A DNA stretch of 64,000 bases from the NCBI GenBank assembly GCA_951812925.1, contig OX638369.1, positions 25,139,329 through 25,203,328 of the forward strand, written 5' to 3'. The position numbers and the translations under genes were made by a program. The notes under the pieces were generated by a model. That model ran no database searches, was not told the DNA's origin, and saw only the letters and a program-made list of their open reading frames with translations. This DNA comes from Calliopum simillimum (Eukaryota; Arthropoda; Insecta; Diptera; Lauxaniidae). Of the stretch, positions 56,501-62,227 are shown one piece after another; position 1 is the first letter of the stretch; each line of letters starts with the position of its first letter.

Positions 56501-59500
56501 GAGAATACATACATACATGTAAATTAGATTTTTTCATACTAAAATGGCCACCAAAGTCAAAAAGTACGAAAGAATTTAAAATATTAACTTTAAAATTCTG
56601 AAATTTGCAAAATTCTTTTAAACTCTATAAACCAAATATTAGCTAAAAGTTTCCCATAAAAAAGTTTTAGGTGACCCAAGAAATTTTTTTTATGTAAAAG
56701 AAGCCACAAAATCGGTTTTTTTCCCTATAACTCCCCAACAGAACATTTTACATCCCCTCAGGTATAAATTTTTGTTATTCTCGACCTCCTCTATCAACTC
56801 TTAGAAGCTTCGTAACATTAACGTTTGCACCCTGTATATATTTAACTATACACACCTCGATGCCAATATTGTATTCGCCTTTGTATCATTAATGATATGA
56901 CAAAAGTAATGTGACTTAAAAATGCGCAATTGAAACAACAAAAACGCAAAGCACACAGCATCCCAGACCAATACCACTTGACTAGCGATATCGGGGCATG
57001 CACTTACCGGTGGAGTCTCATCAGGTGGCAAAGTTATCAAGCGAGCACGGCTTGCACAATTAATGCCTAAAATATGTACTAACCAACAACAATTTTCTGT
57101 CAATTGACTCATAAAGAGACAACCTGTCAATTGTAGACAAGTTTTGATCAAAATATTTGCCACATTATAGATGATAAGCCAATGCCAACGTTTCAGTATA
57201 ACATCAATGGGTCGTAAATAGAAATCGGAACCTTGCCATAGAAATACGAAAGCACCAACAAGATAGCCCAATGCTAAGAAATCTGCAATATTTGTGCCAG
57301 CCAAAAATACAACAGCCAATGTTATCCAAAAGAAGCCACATAGTACGGCATTCATAAAAACATCCAAATAATTGCGCACGTGCGATAAAAAGTCACGTGT
57401 TGGATTGTCAAAATCTACCTGTCCCAAATTGGCAATATCTGCGACAACAGATTTATTTGAACCACCCGGATAGTTGGGTATATTTTGTGATTCAATAAAG
57501 AAAACACGCTTCTGACGATTTATCATAAGCAGCAGTATAAAATCAAAAATCAATTTAATTGCATGAGCATGTTGCACGATTTCCGGTGCGATTATATCTA
57601 AATTGCCCGGTAGCATAGCCCAAAGTTGTATGGATTCCGAGTAGGGTGAACGATCCCATGGATATTGCAGACACAGAGATGGTGGCAAATTGACTAAAAC
57701 AATATATTGCACAAATATTGATATTCCAATGAACATCTGAAATATAAACCATATTTTGGCACATTTGGCACGTTGTAAGCATAGTAGGACAAGTAACCAA
57801 AATGCATAGACTACTGCAACAATATCCTGACGATAGGTAATCGTAGCTACTAACATAATCAATGTTAATTCAAAGCCAAATTTATAAAAGCCATAATTAC
57901 AAAGATACTTTATCATGCCGCGTAAATTCTTTTCAGCATCGTTGCGTGTGATATTGGGAAAGAGAACTTTGGGTGGTGAATTTGTTGGTTGGCCAGTAAT
58001 GAGACGCATTTGAGTTTGACGCAATGTTACGACCGCATGCATTGTAACTATGACCATGTAAAAGATGTATTTTCTTAAAAGACCCATAAGACCGCCATAT
58101 TCATCGCTGGCTTTATCTAAGCCAAACCAAGCAGCGTTATTTGATTTGCGCGTAGAATTGCCATTAATCTGAAATGAAAATGAATGAAATTAAGAAAATT
58201 TTTAAAAATTGTTTTTATGAGTAGATGATACTTACACATTCAACATTGTAATCGGTATGATCTAAATATTTAACTTGGTACACCATTTTCGACAGTATAA
58301 TAACCGATACAATAATAGACATTATTCTGCTAAGAAATATCTGTAGAGACGTATTCGAGATAGCACCCAAAAGGCAGACCGCAATAAAAGCAACATGGAG
58401 TAAACAAATCTAAATTAAAGAAAAAAATATCAATGGAATTTTATCATATAAAAGCAATTTTTATGAACTATTGCGCGGCGTTAGGAAATAACGCAAAAAA
58501 AAAACAAATAACGAAATAACGCCCAAGCAATATGAAATAACGTCCAGAAATAAAATCGAAATGGGCTTTATTTCGATATTTTTTGGAGTTATTTCGTTTT
58601 TGTTTTGGACATTATTTCATTAAAAAAATAAAATAACACCCAAATACAAAGAAACGAAATAACGCCCAAATTATTTCATAGATTTGGGCGTTACTTCCAA
58701 AATGATTATCACACAAATTTATATTATTTCGTTTTGGTTTAGGGGTGTTATTTCATATTTTTAGGAGCTATTTCATTTTTTGGGGAGTTATTTTGCTTTT
58801 TTTTAACGAAATAACGGCAAAAAAACGAAATAAAGCCCAATTTTCGGGCGATAATAACTTTGGAAATAACGCCCAAAATTTGGGATTTATATAATTTTTT
58901 TTTATTTTGGGCGTTATTTTGTTTTTTAACGCCCCAAAAAAAATGAAGCCCAAATTGTAGGCTTTATTTCCAATATGATTATCGCCCAAATTTATATGAA
59001 ATAATTTGGGCATTAGCCGTGTTTTTTTTGACGCGTATATACAATTGTGGATACCTTCAAATTGCGATAACTCATGAACAGTAAGTCACACAATAGAACT
59101 CTAAGAAACTTTTTTATGGAGAATCACGTTTTCTTTCATTTTATACTAGCTGGCCTGGTTGCGACTTCGTTCGCCCATTCCCGATGCCTATACGTACGAA
59201 GTCCCATCCATCTCCATCGTCCCTCTCTTCCAATCACCAAGGTTTTTAAAGATCCATGTATCAACTTTTGTAATCATAGCTCCCATAGGTACAGAGATAT
59301 AGCATTTTCTATATTTTTTGTATGAAGGGTGCAACTCCCTCTTCTCACCCCCCGCCCAAGATTTTCATAGTAAATGGTAGATAGAATATTCATGTATGTA
59401 CCAAGTTTTATAACAATATCTGCGATATGTGAAGAAATATAGCAATTTGTGTATTTTTGAAAATTGGATGCAATTCTACACCCAATATCCCCCAAGTTTT

Positions 59501-62227
59501 GCATGGTAAATGGTAGATATGTACATTATGCATAAGTTCATCAACTTTCATAATCATAACTTGTATAACTGTAGAGATATAGCATTTTTTGTATTTTTTT
59601 CGTATGGGGGGTGCAACCCCCGTCCCCCTCAGTAACATCTCACCCCCTTAAGAACCTTCTACAGACCATAACAAACAATTTAAAAAAAAAATTATGTAAA
59701 TCGGCCTTGTAGTTTCCGCGTTCATAAGCTACATACGGACACCATTTCATTTTTATATAATAGATTTAAAAAAATTTATTTTTAAGGAGGTATTTTATAA
59801 AAACTGGTTAGCGCCGATAAATAGCAAAAAATCACTTTTTTTTAAATAACTTCTAAATAATTATTTTTTTTTTACAAAAGATTAAAATTATTTGTAGAGC
59901 ATGTGGTTCTCCTTGAAAAAGACCCTTGGACTTTTTATCGTACGACTCACCGTTCATAAGTTATCGCAATTTGAAGGTATCCACAATTGTATATACGCGT
60001 CAAAAAAACACGCCTATTATTTCGTATTTCGTCCCCTTTCAGCCTTAACCACGTAACTGCAATTTTTTGGCAATACATTATGTGAAGGTCTCTCTCTGAC
60101 AATTTTCCGATAAAAAATAAAAATTAAAAAAAGTTTGTAGTTACGCGGTTATCATTGATTGGGGACGATTTGTTATTGTACGTTATTTTATTGGGCGTTA
60201 TTTTCTAACGCCCTATTCCGCAGCATAATACCTGATTAATGCAACACACAAATGCAGTTATATAGACCAACTTTATTAAATGCAACTCCATCAATTGCCA
60301 AGCTATATCCTTTGAGTCTTTAAGAAAGCGTTTTGTTCGAGTTAAAACCTTTTTGAGAAAAACGCGCACTAGTTCTTTAATGGTGTCAAAATCTGGTACA
60401 TTTTGTGCATCTGGGTCCGAATTCCTTGGATTTACATCTGATACATTTGAAACTCTATCCGTCTTCTCTGACTTGTCTGTCTTCTTACGCTTTTGTTGTG
60501 GTGTAGACTGAGGTGAACTTTTCACTAAAGTAGGCTTTTGTAAAGAAGCAATCAGACGTTTATGGAAATAATGCACTTGTATCACTGTCAGTATAACGAT
60601 TATTGTCGGTGAAACTAAGTGCAAAAAAAGATCTTTAGTTTTATAACGCTCCAGACCAATGTCAGTTTGACTGAATTTAAGAATATAAACAAATAATTAG
60701 AATATTTTATTGCACATTTATGTTCAATGTATGTATGTACTCACAGCGTTTGCGACACATTCAGATAATTATTCCAATATATATCAAATTTATCAAATTG
60801 ATAAGTATAGATTAATATTAATATGGTCATGGCTTCAAAAATTAGGAACAACCAGAAACCATACATTATTTTAATCCATGCTTTCGATGATGATTGGAAG
60901 ACTAATAAAAAGAAGAGGAAAAGTGCCATATATGTGATACGAAAACCGGTCATATTTTTGCCAGTTATCGCACATAGAAAAATGACCAGCACAAGTAACC
61001 AAATCCATAGGCGTACAAGTAAATTTTTGATTATATCACCAAATTTCTTTAAGAATTTCGATGTTTTCTTTTCATGATGTGGCGTTGACAGTGACGATAC
61101 CCGTGCCAATGAAAATCTTGGTGCAGTTTCGGATTGTACGCTTAGACGTCGATTATCAGAGTTTTCTTTAAAGAATTGCCTCAATGTTACCCAGAACATA
61201 AGCAGAAATGATGTTTTAATTAATAACGGTATGCATGGTTGTACACCCCAATCTTGTGGGCGTTCCAATCCAATTTGCCGAAGATTAACACCAGTCGTCT
61301 ATGGATAAAAAAATAAAAAAATATTTAAAATTTTGTGGGACTTAACATGAATGAATATTCTCGTAGTCTCTATTGCATTCTGAGAAAAAATTCTTCAGAA
61401 TGTTTATTCTTGTAAAGTACATAATGGGGGTTATCGAGAATAAATATTCCCGGGGAATTTTCTCAGACTGCCGTGCATTTTCTATTGCAGTTTAAGAAAA
61501 TTCCCCGGGAATCTTGATTCACGAGAAACCCCAATAAGCTCTGAGTGCAATTTCTGTCTTATACCTATCCGTCTTAATTCACCTAATTTTTTTTAACCCT
61601 GAAAACATGCTGCTGTATTTTGTATGTAACGAAAATTTTCATTTAGTAGTAAATATACTAGCATATTTTTAGACTTAAAAAAAAAGACAAGATTTATCAA
61701 ACCGAGTCGCATAATAATTTCCTAATCACACACACAAATCAACTTACGTTAACGCTTGCTGGTAGCTCATTATCATTTAAATTCATGCCATAAATGTACT
61801 GCGCCAGTAGCAATAATTCAGCATATATGACTATAAATGGACTGGAACGCATCATAGCCTTACGCTGATTTGGTATCATCCATAGCACATTGGCCCAAAG
61901 TAACAAAACAAAAGTCAACCAGCTATGATAGACAATGGACCAAGCCTATAAAGAAAGAAAAATAAAAAATTGAATTTGACTAAGTGCGACACTCAGAAGA
62001 AAACGTATTTGTAAACTTACCATCATTAATATATTTGTGAAAATGTAACTGTTTTGATATATAAAACCACCAACACTAACAATACCATATGAAACCTGAT
62101 CAAAAATGCCAGAATCGTCATCTTGACGTTCTTCTAAAGAGTTTAGTGCGATATCACCACCGCTGGTGCCAGCTATCGATTCCGATGTACTGGCTGTACG
62201 TTGTTTACGTGTATTATGACGTACAAG
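19551..62227 (-). CDS. Piezo: Piezo mechanosensitive cation channel, 31 coding exons, N-terminus off the window
   Basis: A trimeric plasma-membrane channel opened by membrane stretch; in flies it serves mechanical nociception and other touch senses. I placed 31 exons with GT-AG introns whose phases all agree. Joined, they give 2,576 residues and a stop. Diagnostic parts: blade segments such as [13 protein letters not shown] and [20 protein letters not shown]; the family motif PF-x2-E-x6-W ([12 protein letters not shown], 23577-23612); the cap after [19 protein letters not shown]; the pore-lining [18 protein letters not shown]; and the C-terminal domain ending [17 protein letters not shown] and a glutamine run. 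Fly Piezo starts about 400 residues earlier, so the first exons lie beyond 64000. Introns reach 9.6 kb and are filled with transposons. Extra exons relative to the canonical Drosophila protein I remember lie at 52445-55461. The family call is certain; a few minor exon ends could shift. Confidence 0.96.
19843..19984 (-). CDS. Piezo: Piezo exon 30 of window (inner pore helix)
   Basis: [20 protein letters not shown] then [20 protein letters not shown] and LCLDIYL. The inner helix and the start of the C-terminal domain; IMFEDLP is a near-invariant family block. Confidence 0.95.
20340..21050 (-). mobile_element. Piezo: SINE-like repeat with tRNA-type boxes, inverted copy
   Basis: On the - strand it reads TAGTGTATCGGTCTAATGAC followed by GAGTTCAAATCC, then a T/A-rich tail. 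It matches 14560-15460 on both sides, including TTGATAATTTAAGTGAATTT. A second B-box-like GGGTTCGAATATC lies near 20649. Confidence 0.5.
21119..22264. mobile_element. Compound inverted-repeat element (1.15 kb)
   Basis: The outer ends ATACATAACCGGAAAGCATT and AATGCCATCCGGTTACGTAT are inverted. Inside are two direct units with ACCGACCTTC next to TTTCTCTCGAACATA, each matched by an inverted partner further right (GAGGAAAAATTAATGG, GTCGGTT). The result is a palindrome built of repeated sub-units. Confidence 0.55.
22357..22555 (-). CDS. Piezo: Piezo exon 29 of window (end of cap)
   Basis: [20 protein letters not shown] through [20 protein letters not shown], ending TFSFLTAG. Two cysteines of the cap are present. 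Donor GTAAGT, phase 2. Confidence 0.9.
22615..22669 (-). CDS. Piezo: Piezo exon 28 of window (55 nt, cap)
   Basis: [18 protein letters not shown], phase 0 to 1, donor GTAAAT. Short, but needed to keep frame between exons 27 and 29. Confidence 0.82.
22804..23003 (-). CDS. Piezo: Piezo exon 27 of window (cap)
   Basis: [20 protein letters not shown] then a variable part and [10 protein letters not shown] before GTAAGC. Extracellular cap. Confidence 0.9.
23072..23625 (-). CDS. Piezo: Piezo exon 26 of window (PF-x2-E-x6-W motif, start of cap)
   Basis: Starts [20 protein letters not shown] with the family motif. It continues through the anchor ([20 protein letters not shown]), the outer helix ([20 protein letters not shown]) and the first part of the extracellular cap ([20 protein letters not shown]). 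Donor GTTAGT, phase 1. Confidence 0.96.
23688..24067 (-). CDS. Piezo: Piezo exon 25 of window
   Basis: [80 protein letters not shown]. Very conserved helices leading into the anchor and beam region. Donor GTGAGT, phase 2. Confidence 0.94.
24130..24274 (-). CDS. Piezo: Piezo exon 24 of window
   Basis: [20 protein letters not shown] then [20 protein letters not shown] and LFGFTAFG. Conserved blade helix. Phase 2 in, 0 out. Confidence 0.92.
24344..24466 (-). CDS. Piezo: Piezo exon 23 of window
   Basis: [20 protein letters not shown] then [20 protein letters not shown], an acidic cytoplasmic loop. 123 nt, phase 2 to 2. Donor GTAAGA. Confidence 0.82.
24467..26160 (-). other. Piezo: Piezo intron 22 (1.7 kb)
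   Basis: AT-rich. Contains a MITE D copy near 24960-25130 and a small inverted repeat at about 25665-25742 (TATAGTCTAGAT with ATCTAGACTA). No other gene seen. Confidence 0.55.
24960..25130. mobile_element. MITE family D, degraded copy
   Basis: Shares AAAGGGCC and TAATGTCATAATATGA on the left, the central GAAATGAATAAAATT and the right TATGACATTTTT with the intact copy at 49673-49929. Confidence 0.5.
26161..26274 (-). CDS. Piezo: Piezo exon 22 of window
   Basis: [20 protein letters not shown] then [17 protein letters not shown], phase 2 to 2 (114 nt), so skippable in frame. Donor GTAAGG. Confidence 0.85.
26275..26340 (-). other. Piezo: 66-nt Piezo intron without an in-frame stop
   Basis: Between exons 21 and 22. 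GTTTGT and TTTGACAG bound exactly 22 codons that stay open in the Piezo frame and encode mostly hydrophobic residues. The canonical family sequence (FFHR then a basic/hydrophobic [10 protein letters not shown]) argues for removal in most transcripts. Confidence 0.75.
26341..26621 (-). CDS. Piezo: Piezo exon 21 of window
   Basis: [20 protein letters not shown] then [20 protein letters not shown], through [20 protein letters not shown]. Ends in LLLLVLFFH at a GTTTGT donor. The next intron is only 66 nt. Confidence 0.92.
26699..26819 (-). CDS. Piezo: Piezo exon 20 of window
   Basis: [20 protein letters not shown] then [20 protein letters not shown]. Conserved membrane segment. Phase 2 in, 0 out. 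Confidence 0.92.
27430..28225 (+). mobile_element. mini-me/DINE-like repeat with (GGCT)n and 141-bp tandem units
   Basis: Starts CCCAGGGTATATTCACTTTG and passes through GAAGGAGGCGTGGCA, TATATATTCTTGATCAGCG and AGCCATGTCCGTCTGTCTGG. A (GGCT)n tract follows at 27560-27628. From about 27841, three units about 141 bp apart each contain a form of TTCGGACAAGAGGGCGTGGC. Ends GTGTAGGGTATTT. It resembles the GTCY-microsatellite mini-me repeats of Diptera. Confidence 0.6.
28273..29807. mobile_element. Palindromic element, 1.53 kb, centre near 29040
   Basis: Begins AGAGAAAATTTGATGGACC and ends GGTCCATCAAATGTTCTCT. The arms pair almost throughout. For instance GCGCCGCCATATTG at about 28503 pairs with CAATATGGCGGCGCG at 29585. 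No transposase; related in style to the other palindromes of the gene. Confidence 0.7.
29808..30956. other. Intronic DNA
   Basis: AT-rich; no gene or defined transposon was recognised. Confidence 0.4.
30957..31331. mobile_element. MITE family B, copy 2 (375 bp palindrome)
   Basis: Starts TCAGGCCCGTTCCGCAATTC and ends GATTACGGAACAGGGCTGA. Its arms share GAATTACAGGTTCTACAAAT with copy 1 at 10322-10592. Confidence 0.7.
32530..32799 (+). pseudogene. Mariner-like transposase relic, part 1
   Basis: The frame [20 protein letters not shown] then [13 protein letters not shown] carries the QQDGA catalytic block of mariner-family transposases. The open frame is cut at 32800 by the foldback-like element, and the coding sequence resumes at 34176. 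Confidence 0.65.
32800..34175. mobile_element. Foldback-like palindromic element, copy 2 (1.38 kb)
   Basis: The same termini as 12688-14075, CACGGTGTGCCTTAACCCG and its inverse, with near-identical arms around a spacer near 33490. It sits inside a mariner transposase relic. The flanks (GTCG and TCTG) do not match, so the insertion was accompanied or followed by loss of bases. Confidence 0.85.
34176..34500 (+). pseudogene. Mariner-like transposase relic, part 2
   Basis: SCDLMP-stop-DFFL resembles the SCDLTPLDFFLWGY block, followed by [20 protein letters not shown]. Stops break the frame. It continues the relic left of 32800, apart from a few lost codons before S-C-D-L. Confidence 0.6.
35511..35561 (-). 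CDS. Piezo: Piezo exon 19 of window (51 nt)
   Basis: [16 protein letters not shown], phase 2 to 2, with strong CTTTAG and GTAAGT sites. It can be skipped in frame. An 8.7-kb intron follows. Confidence 0.72.
35562..36080 (-). other. Piezo: Piezo intron 18 with a small palindrome
   Basis: 519 nt. TGGCAAAATATGATA (about 35857) pairs with TATCATATTTTGCCA (about 36027), marking a roughly 210-bp inverted-repeat element. Nothing coding. Confidence 0.5.
36081..36335 (-). CDS. Piezo: Piezo exon 18 of window
   Basis: 255 nt, phase 2 to 2, so it can be skipped in frame. Encodes a disordered loop rich in Asn, Thr, Ser and Gln ([20 protein letters not shown]) and ends [17 protein letters not shown]. Donor GTAAAT. 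Confidence 0.8.
36569..37016 (+). mobile_element. Interspersed repeat starting ACTAGTTGCTCGGGAGCGCT
   Basis: Shares GCTTCGTTGGCCCGTTCCCG (here) with CTTCGTTCGCCCATTCCCGA at 59146. Both end with a TATATAGTA/ATATAATAG-type tail after short T tracts. It resembles non-autonomous repeats common in insects whose class I cannot decide (RTE-derived or Helitron-like). Confidence 0.45.
37060..37255. mobile_element. MITE family D, copy 2
   Basis: Inserted just inside the left end of the 37043-38904 element. Carries TTATGTGCCATAATGA on the left and TTCATATTATGACCTTACTT then TTGCCTCG on the right. Confidence 0.5.
37957..38186. mobile_element. MITE family D, copy 3
   Basis: Starts TTTTGAAAGTGGCCCAAG and ends CTTAGGCCACTTTCAAAA, inverted termini. 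The inner block CTCACATTATGACATTACTT matches the other copies. Confidence 0.6.
39487..39613. mobile_element. Harbinger-type MITE (127 bp), TAA target duplication
   Basis: Starts GGGCCAATATCACAATGTTC and ends GAACATTGTGAAAATGGCCC, flanked by TAA on both sides. The 3-bp TAA duplication and GGGCC terminus are typical of PIF/Harbinger MITEs. Confidence 0.8.
39781..39854 (-). CDS. Piezo: Piezo exon 17 of window
   Basis: 74 nt. [20 protein letters not shown] then KGVK, phase 0 to 2; donor GTATTT. Confidence 0.78.
39932..40062 (-). CDS. Piezo: Piezo exon 16 of window
   Basis: [20 protein letters not shown] then [20 protein letters not shown], a conserved helical block. Donor GTAAAC. Phase 1 in, 0 out. 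Confidence 0.9.
40134..40296 (-). CDS. Piezo: Piezo exon 15 of window
   Basis: A charged loop: [20 protein letters not shown] through [20 protein letters not shown], ending SDE. Phase 0 in, 1 out; donor GTATGA. Confidence 0.82.
41509..41733 (-). CDS. Piezo: Piezo exon 14 of window
   Basis: 75 codons, phase 0 to 0. Starts [20 protein letters not shown], includes a seven-glycine run from a (ACC)n tract and ends [11 protein letters not shown] before GTGAGT. It can be skipped in frame. Confidence 0.8.
41974..42116 (-). CDS. Piezo: Piezo exon 13 of window
   Basis: [20 protein letters not shown] then [20 protein letters not shown], ending RRKTIID. An acidic conserved cytoplasmic stretch. A 9.6-kb intron precedes it in the gene. 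Confidence 0.9.
42427..44032 (-). mobile_element. Tc1-like element (1,606 bp) with inverted duplication of its 3' half
   Basis: Termini CAGTTGCGGTCAACTAATTA and TAATTAGTTGACCGCAACTG, flanked by TA. The left arm (42427 to about 43090) and right arm (about 43362-44032) are inverted copies of the same 3' part of the element. About 270 bp of unique transposase sequence lies between them. A non-autonomous derivative. Confidence 0.88.
42693..43369 (-). pseudogene. Tc1-family transposase, 5' part missing, frameshifted at 3' end
   Basis: Catalytic segments are visible in order: [18 protein letters not shown] (first Asp), [14 protein letters not shown] (second Asp) and [14 protein letters not shown] (Glu). 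The spacing fits DD34E. The N-terminal DNA-binding domains are absent because the inverted arm begins there, and the tail moves to another frame after the Glu block. The matching copy in the right arm (about 43362-43765, + strand) has in-frame stops, for example after RCM. Confidence 0.8.
44203..45944. mobile_element. Palindromic element, 1.74 kb, centre near 45073
   Basis: Ends ACACTAGTTTAC and GTAAACTAGTGT. The arms of about 850 bp pair nearly throughout; both carry a roughly 70-codon frame beginning [13 protein letters not shown]. The centre is a small hairpin around CATGTAGGTCAAAATGACCT. It starts 170 bp from the Tc1 element. Confidence 0.75.
49637..50945 (+). pseudogene. Mariner transposase, interrupted by a MITE
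   Basis: Starts MNRLTPEQR, then a stop and LI, and resumes after the MITE as [16 protein letters not shown]. Recognisable blocks: [40 protein letters not shown] (first Asp), [32 protein letters not shown] (second Asp). A frameshift near 50160-50190 and damage after 50700 make it non-functional. Confidence 0.85.
49673..49929. mobile_element. MITE family D, intact copy (257 bp), AATT duplication
   Basis: Starts GAGGAGTGGCCGTACCAAAG and ends CTTTGGTACGGCCATTCCTC, flanked by AATT (49669-49672 and 49930-49933). Removing the MITE and one AATT restores the mariner reading L-I-V-E-S-Y-Y-R, which proves the insertion. Confidence 0.88.
51741..51806 (-). CDS. Piezo: Piezo exon 12 of window
   Basis: 66 nt. 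[20 protein letters not shown] then D, phase 1 to 1. Matches the stretch that in Drosophila Piezo, as I remember it, follows exon 7 directly. Confidence 0.85.
51807..52444 (-). other. Piezo: Piezo intron 11
   Basis: 638 nt, AT-rich, nothing recognised. Confidence 0.5.
52445..52703 (-). CDS. Piezo: Piezo exon 11 of window (cassette 4 of 4)
   Basis: Starts [20 protein letters not shown] and ends [20 protein letters not shown] before a GTAAAT donor in phase 1. If that donor is not used the frame meets a stop within a few codons (at 52424-52422), so this exon could also end a short isoform. Confidence 0.65.
53043..53640. mobile_element. MITE (598 bp), TA target duplication
   Basis: TCTGTGGCAACAAAC and GTTTGTTGCCACAGA are perfect inverted ends, with TA on both sides. 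Confidence 0.7.
54143..54388. mobile_element. MITE (246 bp)
   Basis: Starts GTCAGTTGCTTTGTGTTG and ends CAATACAAAGCAACTGAC. The inverted similarity extends to AACAGCATTTTCAT with ATGAAAATGCTGTT. Lies 78 bp downstream of the exon 10 donor in gene direction. Confidence 0.65.
54467..54703 (-). CDS. Piezo: Piezo exon 10 of window (cassette 3 of 4)
   Basis: 79 codons, phase 0 to 0. Starts [18 protein letters not shown] and ends [15 protein letters not shown] before GTGGGT, an acceptable but weaker donor. Serine- and asparagine-rich, probably disordered. Confidence 0.68.
54795..54959 (-). CDS. Piezo: Piezo exon 9 of window (cassette 2 of 4)
   Basis: 55 codons, phase 0 to 0. [20 protein letters not shown], then an acidic NDDDD-type run and VEVFSPPPY before GTAAGT. 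Both splice sites are strong. Confidence 0.75.
55058..55461 (-). CDS. Piezo: Piezo exon 8 of window (cassette 1 of 4)
   Basis: Encodes [20 protein letters not shown], an acidic [10 protein letters not shown] stretch, a serine run, [17 protein letters not shown] and a proline-rich [10 protein letters not shown]. Low-complexity and probably disordered. Phase 1 in, 0 out; donor GTAAGC. Confidence 0.75.
55765..55922 (-). CDS. Piezo: Piezo exon 7 of window
   Basis: Encodes [20 protein letters not shown] and [20 protein letters not shown], ending FD in phase 1. This is the conserved coiled segment after the mid-blade helices. The end phase fits exon 8 or, skipping four exons, exon 12. Confidence 0.9.
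55973..56834. mobile_element. MITE (862 bp), CAGGGTG ends, TA duplication
   Basis: Starts CAGGGTGTAAACGTT and ends AACGTTTGCACCCTG, with TA on both sides. Inner inverted blocks include GGCGGCCATTTTAGTATGAA with TTCATACTAAAATGGCCACC. It ends 21 bp from the exon 6 end (56856). Confidence 0.75.
56856..58168 (-). CDS. Piezo: Piezo exon 6 of window (largest, 438 codons)
   Basis: Starts [20 protein letters not shown] and ends [15 protein letters not shown] then [12 protein letters not shown]. Carries many membrane helices of the mid blade, the block [20 protein letters not shown] and the motif [12 protein letters not shown]. Donor GTGTGT, phase 2. Confidence 0.93.
58236..58409 (-). CDS. Piezo: Piezo exon 5 of window
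   Basis: 58 codons, phase 0 to 0. [19 protein letters not shown] and [20 protein letters not shown]; ends NVEC before GTAAGT. Confidence 0.88.
59019..60012. mobile_element. Palindromic element nested in the foldback-like element
   Basis: Starts CGTGTTTTTTTTGACGCG and ends CGCGTCAAAAAAACACG. The arms pair over at least 80 bp (GTATATACAATTGTGG with CCACAATTGTATATAC). It interrupts the repeat-rich arm structure of 58477-60212. Confidence 0.7.
59146..59764 (+). mobile_element. Interspersed repeat nested inside the palindromic element
   Basis: Starts ACTAGCTGGCCTGGTTGCGA, then CTTCGTTCGCCCATTCCCGA, and ends TTTTTATATAATAGA. Same family as 36569-37016. Inside, three roughly 130-bp units each contain TAGAGATATAGCATTT or a close form. 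Confidence 0.5.
60232..60670 (-). CDS. Piezo: Piezo exon 4 of window
   Basis: Starts [19 protein letters not shown], then [16 protein letters not shown], a charged cytoplasmic loop, and [20 protein letters not shown]. The donor GTATTA lies only 19 bp from the end of the foldback-like element at 58477-60212. Confidence 0.9.
60745..61298 (-). CDS. Piezo: Piezo exon 3 of window
   Basis: Starts [18 protein letters not shown]. Contains [15 protein letters not shown], a variable serine-rich loop, [19 protein letters not shown], and several membrane helices. Donor GTGAGT at 60744, phase 0 to 2. Confidence 0.92.
61299..61747 (-). other. Piezo: Piezo intron 2 with MITE C
   Basis: 449 nt. Contains the MITE at 61426-61532 and a related relic at about 61345-61420 (GAATATTCTCG, TTCTATTGCATTCTGAGAA-type). 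Confidence 0.6.
61426..61532. mobile_element. MITE family C, copy 2 (107 bp), AAT duplication
   Basis: Starts GGGGGTTATCGAGAA and ends TTCACGAGAAACCCC, flanked by AAT on both sides. Same length as copy 1 at 10680-10786, inserted in the opposite internal orientation. Confidence 0.78.
61748..61945 (-). CDS. Piezo: Piezo exon 2 of window
   Basis: 66 codons from [20 protein letters not shown] to [17 protein letters not shown]. Acceptor TTTATAG, donor GTAAGT. Contains two membrane segments. Confidence 0.9.
62021..62227 (-). CDS. Piezo: Piezo exon 1 of window
   Basis: 69 codons, phase 0 to 0. Starts [13 protein letters not shown], ends [15 protein letters not shown] before GTAAGT. It corresponds to about residue 400 of the fly protein, at the end of an early blade loop. 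Confidence 0.9.

Larger units (their letters stand above)
58477..60212. mobile_element. Foldback/MULE-like element (1.74 kb) with 9-bp target duplication
   Basis: Starts GGCGTTAGGAAATAACGC and ends GCGTTATTTTCTAACGCC. Flanks CTATTGCGC (58468-58476) and CTATTCCGC (60213-60221) match 8 of 9. The left arm (58477 to about 59018) consists of many direct and inverted forms of GAAATAACGCCCAA. Foldback elements of flies have repeat-built arms and 9-bp duplications. A second element and a third repeat are nested inside. Confidence 0.75.

Noticed and set aside
58477..59018. CRISPR-like or satellite array of short words
   Set aside because: The words alternate in orientation, have no unique spacers, and lie inside a transposon of a eukaryotic intron.
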